DNA of 64,000 bases from an uncultured Collinsella sp. (GTDB lineage Bacteria; Actinomycetota; Coriobacteriia; Coriobacteriales; Coriobacteriaceae), in NCBI GenBank assembly GCA_900550195.1, contig URRB01000002.1:1-64000 (forward strand), written 5' to 3'. Within the stretch, counting starts at the first letter, position 1. Each line of letters opens with the position of its first letter. The position numbers and the translations under genes are program-made. Below, piece by piece: positions 34,816 to 44,889 of this stretch. The notes under the pieces were generated by a model. The model did not search any database and was not told the origin of the DNA. It saw nothing but the letters and a program-made list of their open reading frames with translations.

Positions 34816-35352
34816 CTACTCCGTCTCGCCCGGTCGAGCACCGCGGGCCAGGGCGTCCTGGTACTCCTTGACAGCCTTGATCCTCTGCATCGGCTTCAAT
34901 CGCTCGAACATGGTGTTGCCGTGCAGGTGATCGATCTCGTGCTGCAGGCACACGCAGAACAGGTCGCCCGTGGCCTCATAGCGAATCAGGTTGGCGTCCA
35001 AGTCGTACGCCTCGACGACGACATGGTCGGGACGCTCGATTTCGCAGCTAATGCCAGGAATGGAAAGACAGCCCTCGCTAAAGGGCACCAGATGGTCGCT
35101 CTGCTCAACAATGACAGGATTGATGAGCACGTACGGGTCGTAGTCGTTTTTGTCGCTGTAGTCGCAGTCGATGGTGACGAGCTGAATGAGCTCGCCGATC
35201 TGCGGGGCAGCTAGGCCGCAACCGCCGTTCTCGAACATCATTTTCTTCATCTTCTCGGCAAGTGCCTCGATCGCCGGAGTGATCTCCTCGATGACGGCGC
35301 ACTCCTGGCGCAGGCGAGGGTCGGGCGACAGTACGATTCCGTTGGCTTCCAT
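34816..35352 (-). CDS. def: Peptide deformylase
   Basis: 178 residues. All three metal motifs are present: GCGLAAPQIG, EGCLSIPG with the metal Cys, and QHEIDHLHG with two metal His and the catalytic Glu. It removes the formyl group from nascent proteins. ATG 35352 has AAAGGA five bases upstream, and the ATG six bases earlier is too close to it. Eighteen bases separate it from priA. Confidence 0.95.
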   Translation of the reverse strand: MEANGIVLSPDPRLRQECAVIEEITPAIEALAEKMKKMMFENGGCGLAAPQIGELIQLVTIDCDYSDKNDYDPYVLINPVIVEQSDHLVPFSEGCLSIPGISCEIERPDHVVVEAYDLDANLIRYEATGDLFCVCLQHEIDHLHGNTMFERLKPMQRIKAVKEYQDALARGARPGETE

Positions 35353-35370
35353 GGCCATCCTTTCGGGTTG

Positions 35371-37797
35371 TTACATCAAATCATAGGCGTCGACGTCAAC
35401 ACTCACGCTCACGCCGCGCACGGAGCCCACCTCTTTGAGGCAGGCGTCGATATCATCAGAGACATGGTACCCTACCGGCGACTTTACAAGCAGATGGAAG
35501 CGGTAACGGTCCTTAGCTCTCTCGATTACACACGAAGCCGGGCCCAGCACCTGCGGCACGGCACTCCCCGCCCGCAAAAAGTCGGGCGCGGCGGCATGCC
35601 AACGGCGCTTAAGAAGCTTTGCAATGCGCCCGATGTAGTCCTGCGCGTCGTCTCGGTTCGCCGACCACACCAAGATGTTGACCAGGCGAACAAACGGCGG
35701 GTACAGCGCGTCGCGGCGCTGATCCAGGTCGTAGTCGGTAAAGATCGAACGATCGTGCTCAGCGACGGCGCGAATGACCGGATCCTCGGGCAGGTAGGTC
35801 TGGATGATAACCTCGCCGGGGCGATCGCCGCGGCCGGCACGGCCTGCAACCTGCTCCAGCAGATCGTAGGCGCGCTCCCCCGCTCTAAAATCGGGCAGCT
35901 TTAGCGCAAAGTCGGCATTGACCACGCCCACCAGCGTGACCTCGGGAAAGTCAAGGCCCTTTGCAATCATCTGGGTGCCCAGCAGCACCGCGCAATCGGC
36001 GGCATCGAACTGCTCGAGCAGCTTTTTGTGCGCGTCCTTGCCGCGCGTGGAATCGGCATCCATGCGAATGATGGCGACGTCGTCGGGCAGCATCTGGTGC
36101 AGTGCGTCCTCGATCTGCTGAGTGCCCAGGCCCATTTTTGCCAGGTAGCGACTGCCACATTTGGGGCAACGGCTCGTGGCCGCCGGATAGGGCTGCACGC
36201 GCCAAGACGAACCGCATGTGTGACACTGCAGCGTGTGTGTGCGCTCGTGATACGTAAGCGCGGTTGAGCAGTGGTTGCAGGTAGGGACGCAGCCGCACTC
36301 GCGGCACATCAGGAACGGCGCAAAGCCACGGCGGTTATGCAGCAGCACGGCCTTCTCGCGGCGCTCGACCACACGCTCAAGGCCTTCTATAAGCGGTTTT
36401 GAGAACATGGAGCGGCTACCGTGCGAGAACTCGCGACGCAGATCGGCAATGCGAACCGTGGGCAACACGGCGTGTCCCGGGCGCTCGGGCATCTCGACGC
36501 GCGTCCAGGTGGCACCGTTATACGTGCCACGGCGGCAGCGGTCGAGGGACTCGGCAGATGGCGTGGCGGAGCCCAACACGAGCGGGCAGCGGTAGCGCCG
36601 CGCCATCTCGGCTGCCACCTCGCGCACGTGGTAGCGCGGGCTGGAGCCCTGCTTATAGCTAGTCTCGTGCTCCTCGTCGATGATGATGAGACCAAGGTCG
36701 CTGAGCGGGCAAAAGAGCGCCGAGCGGGCGCCGACGACCACGCGGGCCGCACCGCTGGCGACCATATCCCACTGGTCCAGGCGCTCGCCGGCCGAAAGGC
36801 GCGAATGGAACACGGCGACCGTCTCGCCAAAGCGCGAACGGAAGCGGCCGACGGTCTGGGCCGTCAGCGAGATCTCGGGCACCAGCACGCAAGCCGAACG
36901 GCCGGCCGCCAGCACGCGCTCGATGGCGGAGAGGTACACCTCGGTTTTGCCGGAGCCGGTGACGCCGTCGACCAGCACCACGTCGCCATGAGCGTCCAGA
37001 CGGGCGCGCTCAATCTGCGCGAGTGCCTGCTTCTGGCCGTTGGTAAGGGAGACCGGCGCCTTGCCGCTTGCCGAGGACAGCGTGGTCTGCTCGCTGCAGC
37101 CACGCCACGCACGACGCTCCTCCACCACGACGACGCCGCGTTTTTCGAGCGCCTTGATGGTCGCCGACATGCTGTTATAGAGAAGGTTGAGGTCGCGCGT
37201 CGTGACCGGGCCGCACTGGAGCGCCTCGATGAGCTGACGCTGGCGGACCGCGGTCTTGGGCGGCGTATAGTCGAAGCCCTCGGGCGTGAGCATGACCCAG
37301 CGGTTTTGGATGGGTTTGACGGCGGGGCGCTCAACGGCCCACACGCCGTCGTCACCTTTGACCACGCGCGGGCTTCCACCCGGGGGCAAGAACAAACGCA
37401 GGCACTCGGAAAGCGTTGCGACGTACTCGCGGCTCATCCAGCGTGCGATACGGGCAGCCTCGGCGGTAAAGAGCGGTTTGCTGAGGATAGCCTCGATGGC
37501 TTTAATGCGGGCTGGGTCGAGGGCGTTGATGCCTTGCAGGTCACCCAGCTCAGGCGCAATGTCGACGATATAGCCCGCGGCGGCACGGTTACCAAAGTGG
37601 ACCAGGACCGTGGATCCGATTTGCGCCTCGTTGGCAAGGGACCGGGGAATGCCATAAGCAAACGGCTCGGACAGCGCACGGGTGGGAATGTCGAGGACTA
37701 CGCTCGCATAGGCGGCGACGGGTTCAGGCGCGAACTCAGGCGTGGCCGGAACCTCCTCCGGTTCCGGCGAACCAAACAGCGAAAGTTGCTCGGCCAT
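35371..37797 (-). CDS. priA: Primosomal replication restart helicase PriA
   Basis: About 808 residues. The N-terminal DNA-binding domain begins YASVVLDIPTRALSEPFAYGIP. The helicase core has DGVTGSGKTEVYLSAI (Walker A) and LGLIIIDEEHETSYK (DEEH Walker B). The zinc-binding insertion has CRECGCVPTCNHC, CHTCGSSW and CPKCGS. QVAGRAGRGDRPGEVIIQTY closes the C-terminal helicase half. It reloads the replisome at collapsed forks. ATG 37797 follows GGGAGG; an upstream start lacks support. First gene of the priA-def unit. Confidence 0.95.
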   Translation of the reverse strand: MAEQLSLFGSPEPEEVPATPEFAPEPVAAYASVVLDIPTRALSEPFAYGIPRSLANEAQIGSTVLVHFGNRAAAGYIVDIAPELGDLQGINALDPARIKAIEAILSKPLFTAEAARIARWMSREYVATLSECLRLFLPPGGSPRVVKGDDGVWAVERPAVKPIQNRWVMLTPEGFDYTPPKTAVRQRQLIEALQCGPVTTRDLNLLYNSMSATIKALEKRGVVVVEERRAWRGCSEQTTLSSASGKAPVSLTNGQKQALAQIERARLDAHGDVVLVDGVTGSGKTEVYLSAIERVLAAGRSACVLVPEISLTAQTVGRFRSRFGETVAVFHSRLSAGERLDQWDMVASGAARVVVGARSALFCPLSDLGLIIIDEEHETSYKQGSSPRYHVREVAAEMARRYRCPLVLGSATPSAESLDRCRRGTYNGATWTRVEMPERPGHAVLPTVRIADLRREFSHGSRSMFSKPLIEGLERVVERREKAVLLHNRRGFAPFLMCRECGCVPTCNHCSTALTYHERTHTLQCHTCGSSWRVQPYPAATSRCPKCGSRYLAKMGLGTQQIEDALHQMLPDDVAIIRMDADSTRGKDAHKKLLEQFDAADCAVLLGTQMIAKGLDFPEVTLVGVVNADFALKLPDFRAGERAYDLLEQVAGRAGRGDRPGEVIIQTYLPEDPVIRAVAEHDRSIFTDYDLDQRRDALYPPFVRLVNILVWSANRDDAQDYIGRIAKLLKRRWHAAAPDFLRAGSAVPQVLGPASCVIERAKDRYRFHLLVKSPVGYHVSDDIDACLKEVGSVRGVSVSVDVDAYDLM

Positions 37798-37836
37798 GGC
37801 CCCAGCACCTCCCATCCCATTCGTCTACAGAAACAA

Positions 37837-37863
37837 GAGCCCCGCTCAGGGTGAACGGGGCTC
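37837..37863 (-). terminator. Terminator of gltX
   Basis: 8-bp GC stem (37837-37844 and 37856-37863). On the minus strand it is followed by TTGTTTCTG. It lies between gltX and priA. Confidence 0.75.
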
Positions 37864-37886
37864 GGATACGTGCGTTTACGCTGCTG

Positions 37887-39362
37887 CTACAGCGCCATCG
37901 TGCGGGCGCGGTCGATGCGCGCCAGGCAGTCGTCGCGACCAACGAGCGCCATGGTCTCGCCCAGCGGAGGGCTCACCATGTTGCCGCAGACGGCGACGCG
38001 CACGGCCTGGAACACCACGCGCTTCTTAAGGTCCATCTGCTCGGGCAGCGGCTCAAGCGCGGCGTCGATGTTGGCAGCCGTCCACTCGTCCACGCCCTCG
38101 AGCGCGGCCTTGGCGGCGTCCAGAATGGCGCCCATGCCTTCCTTGGCCAGGCCCTTGTTAACGGACTTCTCGTCATACTCGAGCGTCTCGGCCGTAGCGA
38201 AGATGGGAGCGGCGACGGTCACGGCGTCGGCCGGCATCTTGGTGCGCGGCTTGACGATAGCGGCAAGCGCGTCGATCCAGTCCTCGCCGTACTCGACATT
38301 ACCCTCGATGAGACCCGCCTCGTGCAGCTCGGGGACCATGATCTCATCGGCAAACTGGGCGTCGGACATACCGTTGATGTACTCGGCATTGACCCAGTCG
38401 AGCTTCTTGGGGTCGAAGGTCGCCGGGTTCTTGGAGATGCGGTCGAGCGAAAACTTGCTGGCCAGGACATCGCGCGGGATGATCGTGGTCTCGCCGTCGA
38501 GCGACCAGCCGAGCAGCGCCAAGTAGTTGACGAAGGCGTCGGACAGGTAGCCGGCGTCGCGGTACTCCTCCACGGAGGTGGCGCCGTGGCGCTTGGAGAG
38601 CTTTTTGCCGTCGGCGCCCAGGATCATGGAGATGTGGGCGAACGTGGGCACGGGAGCGCCGAGGGCCTCGTACACCATGACCTGACGCGGGGTGTTGGAC
38701 AGATGGTCGTCGCCACGGATGACATGGGTGATCTTCATCATGGCGTCGTCGACGACGGTCGCGAAGTTGTACGTGGGCGTGCCATCGGAGCGGAAGATGA
38801 CAAAGTCGTCGAGCTCCTTGGCGTCGAAGGTCACCTCGCCGTGAACGGCGTCGTGGATGACGACATCGCCGCGGTCCTCGGGCACCTTGATGCGCAGGAC
38901 GTAGGACTCCCCGGCCTCGATGCGGCGGCGGGCCTCCTCGGGATCAAGATCGCGGCAACGGCGCTGATAGCCCTGGAAGGGGTCCTTGCGCTCCTGCGCG
39001 GCCTTGCGGTCGGCATCGAGCTGCTCCTTGGTGCAGAAGCAGGGATAGGCCTTGCCCTCGTCCCAAAGCTTCTGGGCGGCCTGCTTGTACAGGTCCAGGC
39101 GCTCGGTCTGGGCGTAGGGTCCAAAATCGCCGCCCACCTCGGGACCCTCGTCCCAGTCCAGGCCCAGCCAACGCATGGCGCGCAGGATGATCTGCGTGTT
39201 CTCGTCGGTAGAGCGGGTGGGGTCGGTGTCGTCGATGCGCAGGATGAACGTGCCGCCGTTTGCACGGGCGAAAGCCCAGTTATAGATAGCGGTGCGGGCG
39301 CCGCCGATGTGCAGCTTGCCCGTCGGTGAGGGTGCAAAGCGGACGCGAACGTCTGATGCCAT
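37887..39362 (-). CDS. gltX: Glutamyl-tRNA synthetase
   Basis: 491 residues. RFAPSPTGKLHIGGARTAIYNW holds the class I HIGH variant, GKKLSKRHGA the KMSKS variant, and CFCTKEQLDADRKAA part of the zinc/insert region. It charges tRNA-Glu, and tRNA-Gln too if the organism uses the amidotransferase route. ATG 39362 has GAGGAG upstream; an in-frame ATG 39 bases earlier has none. A terminator separates it from priA. Confidence 0.95.
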   Translation of the reverse strand: MASDVRVRFAPSPTGKLHIGGARTAIYNWAFARANGGTFILRIDDTDPTRSTDENTQIILRAMRWLGLDWDEGPEVGGDFGPYAQTERLDLYKQAAQKLWDEGKAYPCFCTKEQLDADRKAAQERKDPFQGYQRRCRDLDPEEARRRIEAGESYVLRIKVPEDRGDVVIHDAVHGEVTFDAKELDDFVIFRSDGTPTYNFATVVDDAMMKITHVIRGDDHLSNTPRQVMVYEALGAPVPTFAHISMILGADGKKLSKRHGATSVEEYRDAGYLSDAFVNYLALLGWSLDGETTIIPRDVLASKFSLDRISKNPATFDPKKLDWVNAEYINGMSDAQFADEIMVPELHEAGLIEGNVEYGEDWIDALAAIVKPRTKMPADAVTVAAPIFATAETLEYDEKSVNKGLAKEGMGAILDAAKAALEGVDEWTAANIDAALEPLPEQMDLKKRVVFQAVRVAVCGNMVSPPLGETMALVGRDDCLARIDRARTMAL

Positions 39363-39443
39363 GGAAATCTCCTCGATTGCAGGATGGATGTCTAACCGCA
39401 CCAGTATAAAGCATCAAAGCAACCTCCGCACAAAGGGCACCGA

Positions 39444-39533
39444 CCTACTCATTGGGGACAGACTTAAATGACCAGTCGTTGGAGACGTTCTTAGTTTAAG
39501 GCTGCTCATTTATGTCTGTCCCCAATGAGTAGG
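39444..39533. repeat. Long inverted repeat between gltX and metK
   Basis: 28-base arms (39444-39471 and 39506-39533) with one mismatch around a 34-base loop. The outer sides also match partly (CCGCAC at 39426 and GTGCGG at 39533). It carries ATTGGGGACAGAC, reminiscent of REP-type elements linked with REP-associated tyrosine transposases elsewhere. Confidence 0.9.
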
Positions 39534-39639
39534 TGCGGAAAGGGTGTGAATGTTTGATTTACGCACTATGATGTGCCCTTGCATAGAGAGCCCGGCGGAA
39601 TGGTAACGGTCGCTGGGACACGTTTTTGAAAGGACAATC

Positions 39640-40920
<1,281 letters not shown>

Positions 40921-40960
40921 AAAAGAACCTCCAAGGTTTCAATGACATAAGCGCTTTCAA

Positions 40961-40994
40961 AAGAAGTACCGCCCCCAAGCGGTACTTCTTTTTT
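40961..40994 (+). terminator. Terminator of metK
   Basis: Perfect 12-bp arms (40961-40972 and 40979-40990), 6-base loop, followed by TTTTTT. Confidence 0.92.
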
Positions 40995-41089
40995 ATTAAT
41001 CCGGTGGTGAAGATGTTTAGATATGAGCCTACGCTGCGTCACCAGCTGATGAATTTTGCAGCACGCGCGCCTCTACCATGTATCCTAAG

Positions 41090-41208
41090 TTCCAAGGGCT
41101 TTGGTATTTGGTCGGTCGCGAGTTCCGCACGAGCCGGAGGCCACTTAATGTGGCCTCCGTGCGAGCCAGGACTGTAGAGCAGGCGACCAAATACCAAAGC
41201 CCTTGGAA
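41090..41208. repeat. Nested inverted repeat upstream of the serine dehydratase gene
   Basis: Outer 25-bp perfect arms (41090-41114 and 41184-41208) and inner 9-bp perfect arms (41136-41144 and 41150-41158). Two CGGGACAGA blocks follow at about 41212 and 41245. It lies between the metK terminator and the next gene. Confidence 0.9.
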
Positions 41209-41266
41209 CGGCGGGACAGAGTATGCCCCGCCCCTCGGGACGACGGGACAGATTAAAGGAGCACAC

Positions 41267-42874
41267 ATGGCAGGCAAGCCGCAAACACTAGCTACGACCT
41301 CGGCATTCGAGATCTTGGGCCCCGTCATGGTCGGCCCCAGTTCATCGCACACCGCCGGCGCCCTGCGGTGCGCCCAGGTGGCCGCCAGCCTGCTGGAAGG
41401 CCACATCACCAAAGTCACCTTTGGCCTGTGGAACTCCTTCGCCCACACCTACCGCGGCCACGGCACAGACCGTGCGCTCGTCGCGGGCATACTGGGCCTC
41501 GACACCGATGACGAGAACATCAAGCAGGCCTTCGACCTCGCAAGCGAGCAGGGCCTCGAATATCACTTTGACATCAAGGGCGACGACGCCTCCATCCACC
41601 CCAACACCGTCGACATTGACATGGTCGACGACACGGGCGCCACGGCACAGGTCCGCGGCGAGAGCCTGGGCGGCGGCAAGATGCGCATCAGCCGCATTAA
41701 CGGCGTCGGCGTCGACATCTCGGGCATGTATTCCACGCTCTTCGTGGCGCACAAGGACGTCCCCGGTGTACTCGCCGCGCTCACCAACCTGCTCGCCTAC
41801 GCCCACGTAAACATCGCCTTCTGCCGCACCTACCGCACCGAAGTGGGCGGCCAGGCCTACTCCGTCTTTGAGACCGACGGCGCGCCCGACGACACCGTCG
41901 TCCCCATGCTGCGCAAGCTCGACAATGTCGATTACGCAACGTTTATCGAGCTCCCCGGTTCTGCCTCGTCGCTCTCTCCCGGCGTCTCGGCCAAGGAAAT
42001 CTTCGACGACGGCGAGCAGCTGCTCGATGCGTGCGAGGAACTAGGGCTCGGCATCGGCGCCGTCATGGCCGTTCGCGAGGCGCGTCTGACCGGCGAGGCC
42101 CACGCCGTCGCCGCCATGCGCCGCGTGCTCGACGTCATGCGCGAGGAGACCACGGCCCCCCTCGCCAATCCGCAGCGCTCGCTCGGTGGGCTAATCGGCG
42201 GCGAGGCCAAGCTCGTCGAAGCCACCGGCCGCAACGATTTGAGTGCAAGCCTGATGGGCCCCGTTCAGACCGATGCCGTGGCCCGCGCCATGGCCGTGCT
42301 CGAGCGCTCCGCCACGATGGGCGTGATCGTCGCCGCCCCCACGGCCGGCTCCGCGGGTGTTGTGCCCGGCTGCGTGCTGGCGCTCGCCGATCGCCTGCAG
42401 CTCGACGACGAGCAGGTCATGGACGCGCTATACTGCGCAGCCGCCATCGGCCTCAACCTCACCACAAGCGCCTGCGTTGCCGGCGCCGAGGGCGGCTGCC
42501 AAGCCGAGGTCGGAAGCGCCGCCGCCATGGCAGCCGCCGCGCTGGTGCAGATGCTCGGCGGCACGCCCGAGCAGGCGCTTGACGCCAGTTCCATCGCGCT
42601 AAGTAACCTGCTGGGCCTCGTTTGTGACCCCGTCGGTGGCCTCGTGGAGGTGCCCTGCCAAAACCGCAACGCCATCGGCGTGGCAGCGGCCTTTAGCTCG
42701 GCACAACTCGCCCTCGCAGGCATTAAGAGCCTGGTGCCGTTTGACCAGATGGCACATGTCATGCTCTCGGTGGGCCACGCTTTACCGGCCACGCTGCGCG
42801 AGACGGCAAAGGGTGGCATCGCGCAGGCTCCGGCCGCACTTTCGGCCTGTGCAAAATGCGGTGTGTGTGGATAA
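41267..42874 (+). CDS. sdaA: L-serine ammonia-lyase, fused beta and alpha subunits
   Basis: 535 residues. Residues 10-150 are the beta-type domain (FEILGPVMVGPSSSHTAGALR), followed by an ACT-like domain (SGMYSTLFVAHKDVPGVLAALTNLL). From about 235 comes the alpha catalytic domain: GSAGVVPGCVLAL, GCQAEVGSAAAMAAAAL, LVCDPVGGLVEVPCQNRNA, and a cysteine-rich end (CAKCGVCG). The cysteines bind an oxygen-sensitive [4Fe-4S] cluster. It deaminates serine to pyruvate and ammonia, a usual energy route in gut anaerobes. Gram-positives often have two genes; here they are one, with the ACT domain retained. ATG 41267 follows AAAGGAG. Confidence 0.92.
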   Translation: MAGKPQTLATTSAFEILGPVMVGPSSSHTAGALRCAQVAASLLEGHITKVTFGLWNSFAHTYRGHGTDRALVAGILGLDTDDENIKQAFDLASEQGLEYHFDIKGDDASIHPNTVDIDMVDDTGATAQVRGESLGGGKMRISRINGVGVDISGMYSTLFVAHKDVPGVLAALTNLLAYAHVNIAFCRTYRTEVGGQAYSVFETDGAPDDTVVPMLRKLDNVDYATFIELPGSASSLSPGVSAKEIFDDGEQLLDACEELGLGIGAVMAVREARLTGEAHAVAAMRRVLDVMREETTAPLANPQRSLGGLIGGEAKLVEATGRNDLSASLMGPVQTDAVARAMAVLERSATMGVIVAAPTAGSAGVVPGCVLALADRLQLDDEQVMDALYCAAAIGLNLTTSACVAGAEGGCQAEVGSAAAMAAAALVQMLGGTPEQALDASSIALSNLLGLVCDPVGGLVEVPCQNRNAIGVAAAFSSAQLALAGIKSLVPFDQMAHVMLSVGHALPATLRETAKGGIAQAPAALSACAKCGVCG

Positions 42875-42892
42875 CAGCAAAGAACGACTCAA

Positions 42893-42919
42893 AGGTGGGA
42901 CAAATGTCCCACCTCTTTT
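42893..42919 (+). terminator. Terminator of the serine dehydratase gene
   Basis: Perfect 10-bp arms (42893-42902 and 42905-42914) with a 2-base loop, followed by CTTTTG. Confidence 0.75.
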
Positions 42920-43023
42920 GAATGCCACCGTTTCCGTACCACAAACAGCAGGGCAATCGCTATAATGCAAGCCCAGTAAAAACACGATGAACCGCAAGGC
43001 GAAAATCGAAGGATATGCATACG

Positions 43024-44757
43024 ATGTCGCAAAACGATCGAACTCAACTGATTCCCGATCCGCAGCAGCCGAGCAGGCACACCGGCGGCGTTCAGTCGCC
43101 GCGTCCTATCGCGCCGAGCCACGGTCAGCAGCGTAGTGCAGCAAACGCTTCCCAACGCCCGAACCAACAGCGACAGCAGCGTCAACAACGTCAGCAGCGC
43201 CAGGCAAACGGCAATGCGCCCAAGCAGCCCCACACGCACGCTCGAGGCGATCGTGGCCCCGCGCGCAAACCCGCCGAGAACAATAAGTCGGGCAAAAAGA
43301 CGACGCTCTTTGTCGTCCTGGGTCTTATCGTCATTGTCTATATCGTAGGCGTCGTAGCATTTTCGCAGGTAGCCTACCCCAACACCACCATCGCCGGCGT
43401 CGACGTCTCGTTCTCCAACGCTTCGTCTGCCGCCACCAAGGTCAATTCGGCATGGAAGCACTATAAGCTCGCCGTGACAGGCGATGACTTTAGCTGGACC
43501 TATCAGCCCGAGTCCGATGAACCCATCGTCGATGGCGAAGCTGCCGCAAAAGAGATCATCAACCACAACGAAGCCTTTATTTGGCCGGTCCGCCTTGTGG
43601 AATCCTTAAGCGGCAAGACCAAAACAACCGCTACCTCCAACGAAGTCGATCTTGATCAAGACGTCGACCTGTCCATGCTCTCCGACACCTTTGACCAAAA
43701 GAAGTTTGAGAAGGATCTGGGCGCCGCCATCAACGAGTTTAACGAGGGCCGTTCGGGCACGTTCGAGGCAAATAGCTCCTATGACGAGCAGGCCGGCAAG
43801 TTTACCGTCGAGAAGGCGCGCTCCAACGAAAAACTCAACCGCGAGCATGTCATTAAGTATGCCGAGCTCGAGCTTGCCTCGCTGGCCGAGTCCGTAGATC
43901 TTTCCAAGCTCGGCAACGATGCCTATGAGCCGCTCAATGGAACGCTGACCGATGATCAGATTCAGGCCGCATGCGATGCCGCCAACAACTTCCTGGGCGT
44001 CAACGTGACCCTCAAGCTCAACGGCGAGGATGCCGGCAAGGTTGATGGCAGCTCCGTATTGCAGTGGATCAGCTTTGCCGATCCCGCCAACCCAACGCTC
44101 GATACGTCGCAGATCAGCAACTGGGCAGCCGAACTCGCCAACGGCTTTAATACCGTGGGCTCCACTCGCTGGTGGACGCGCGCCGATGGCAAGCAGTGCG
44201 CCGTCGAAGGCGGCGACTTTGGTTGGTCCATCGACAGCAGCTCGCTCGCCAAGCAGGTCGAGGACGCCATTAACAACAAGCAGACCGGCGAAATCGAGAT
44301 CAAGTACTCCCAGAAGGCCGACACCTTTACCGCAAAGGGAGAGCCCGACTGGAAGGCGTATATCGACGTCGACTTGTCCGAACAGCACGCGCGCTACTAT
44401 GACGAGAGCGGAAATATCGTTTGGGAGGCCAACTTTATCTCGGGCAAGCCGGGCGAGGACGCCACGCCCGAGGGCGTCTGGCAGATCAACAGCAACGACG
44501 GCGGCAGCACCCTGATCGGAGCCAAGGACCCCAAGACCGGTAAGCCCAAATACGAGAGCCCGGTGAGCTACTGGATGCCTTTTGAGGGCAACATGATCGG
44601 CTTCCACGATGCCACCTGGCAAAACGACAAGAGCTTCGATAATGCCGAGTCGTACAAGTGGTGCGGCAGCCACGGTTGCATCAACCTGCGCCTGGCAGAC
44701 GCCAAGGCACTTCACGACTGCATCAAAGTCGGCCTGTGCGTGGTTGTCCACTCGTAG
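43024..44757 (+). CDS. L,D-transpeptidase (YkuD) with membrane anchor
   Basis: 577 residues. A Gln/Arg-rich cytoplasmic region (repeats of QQR at 49-60) precedes one membrane segment (about 94-114, TLFVVLGLIVIVYIVGVVAF). Then comes a putative peptidoglycan-binding domain (TTIAGVDVSFSNASSAATKV) and a C-terminal YkuD domain with the catalytic His and Cys in SYKWCGSHGCINLRLADA. It would form 3-3 peptidoglycan cross-links on the outer face of the membrane. ATG 43024 is chosen because GAAGGAT is nine bases upstream. The ATG at 43015 directly touches that site. Confidence 0.9.
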   Translation: MSQNDRTQLIPDPQQPSRHTGGVQSPRPIAPSHGQQRSAANASQRPNQQRQQRQQRQQRQANGNAPKQPHTHARGDRGPARKPAENNKSGKKTTLFVVLGLIVIVYIVGVVAFSQVAYPNTTIAGVDVSFSNASSAATKVNSAWKHYKLAVTGDDFSWTYQPESDEPIVDGEAAAKEIINHNEAFIWPVRLVESLSGKTKTTATSNEVDLDQDVDLSMLSDTFDQKKFEKDLGAAINEFNEGRSGTFEANSSYDEQAGKFTVEKARSNEKLNREHVIKYAELELASLAESVDLSKLGNDAYEPLNGTLTDDQIQAACDAANNFLGVNVTLKLNGEDAGKVDGSSVLQWISFADPANPTLDTSQISNWAAELANGFNTVGSTRWWTRADGKQCAVEGGDFGWSIDSSSLAKQVEDAINNKQTGEIEIKYSQKADTFTAKGEPDWKAYIDVDLSEQHARYYDESGNIVWEANFISGKPGEDATPEGVWQINSNDGGSTLIGAKDPKTGKPKYESPVSYWMPFEGNMIGFHDATWQNDKSFDNAESYKWCGSHGCINLRLADAKALHDCIKVGLCVVVHS

Positions 44758-44826
44758 TGCAACGCGCACATTCCTACAACATGGAGCTGCTGCGACCAAT
44801 CTAACAGTTCCGAAAGAAACCGTCCC

Positions 44827-44854
44827 ATGCGCCCGCCCCAACCGGTGGGCGCAT
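44827..44854 (+). other. Hairpin between the L,D-transpeptidase and macA-like genes
   Basis: 8-bp perfect GC-rich arms (44827-44834 and 44847-44854), no T-run. Either a weak terminator or a leader element of the exporter operon. Confidence 0.35.
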
Positions 44855-44889
44855 ATACTTATCGAGGTACTTTCTATAAAGGAGACGCT

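Noticed and set aside
39540..39639. Possible SAM riboswitch before metK
   Set aside because: The leader is short and I could not find the conserved SAM-I or other SAM riboswitch core. Nothing beyond weak local pairing.
41041..41266. Possible T-box or other riboswitch before the serine dehydratase gene
   Set aside because: The region is dominated by a symmetric nested inverted repeat. No T-box consensus or terminator/antiterminator pair was seen.
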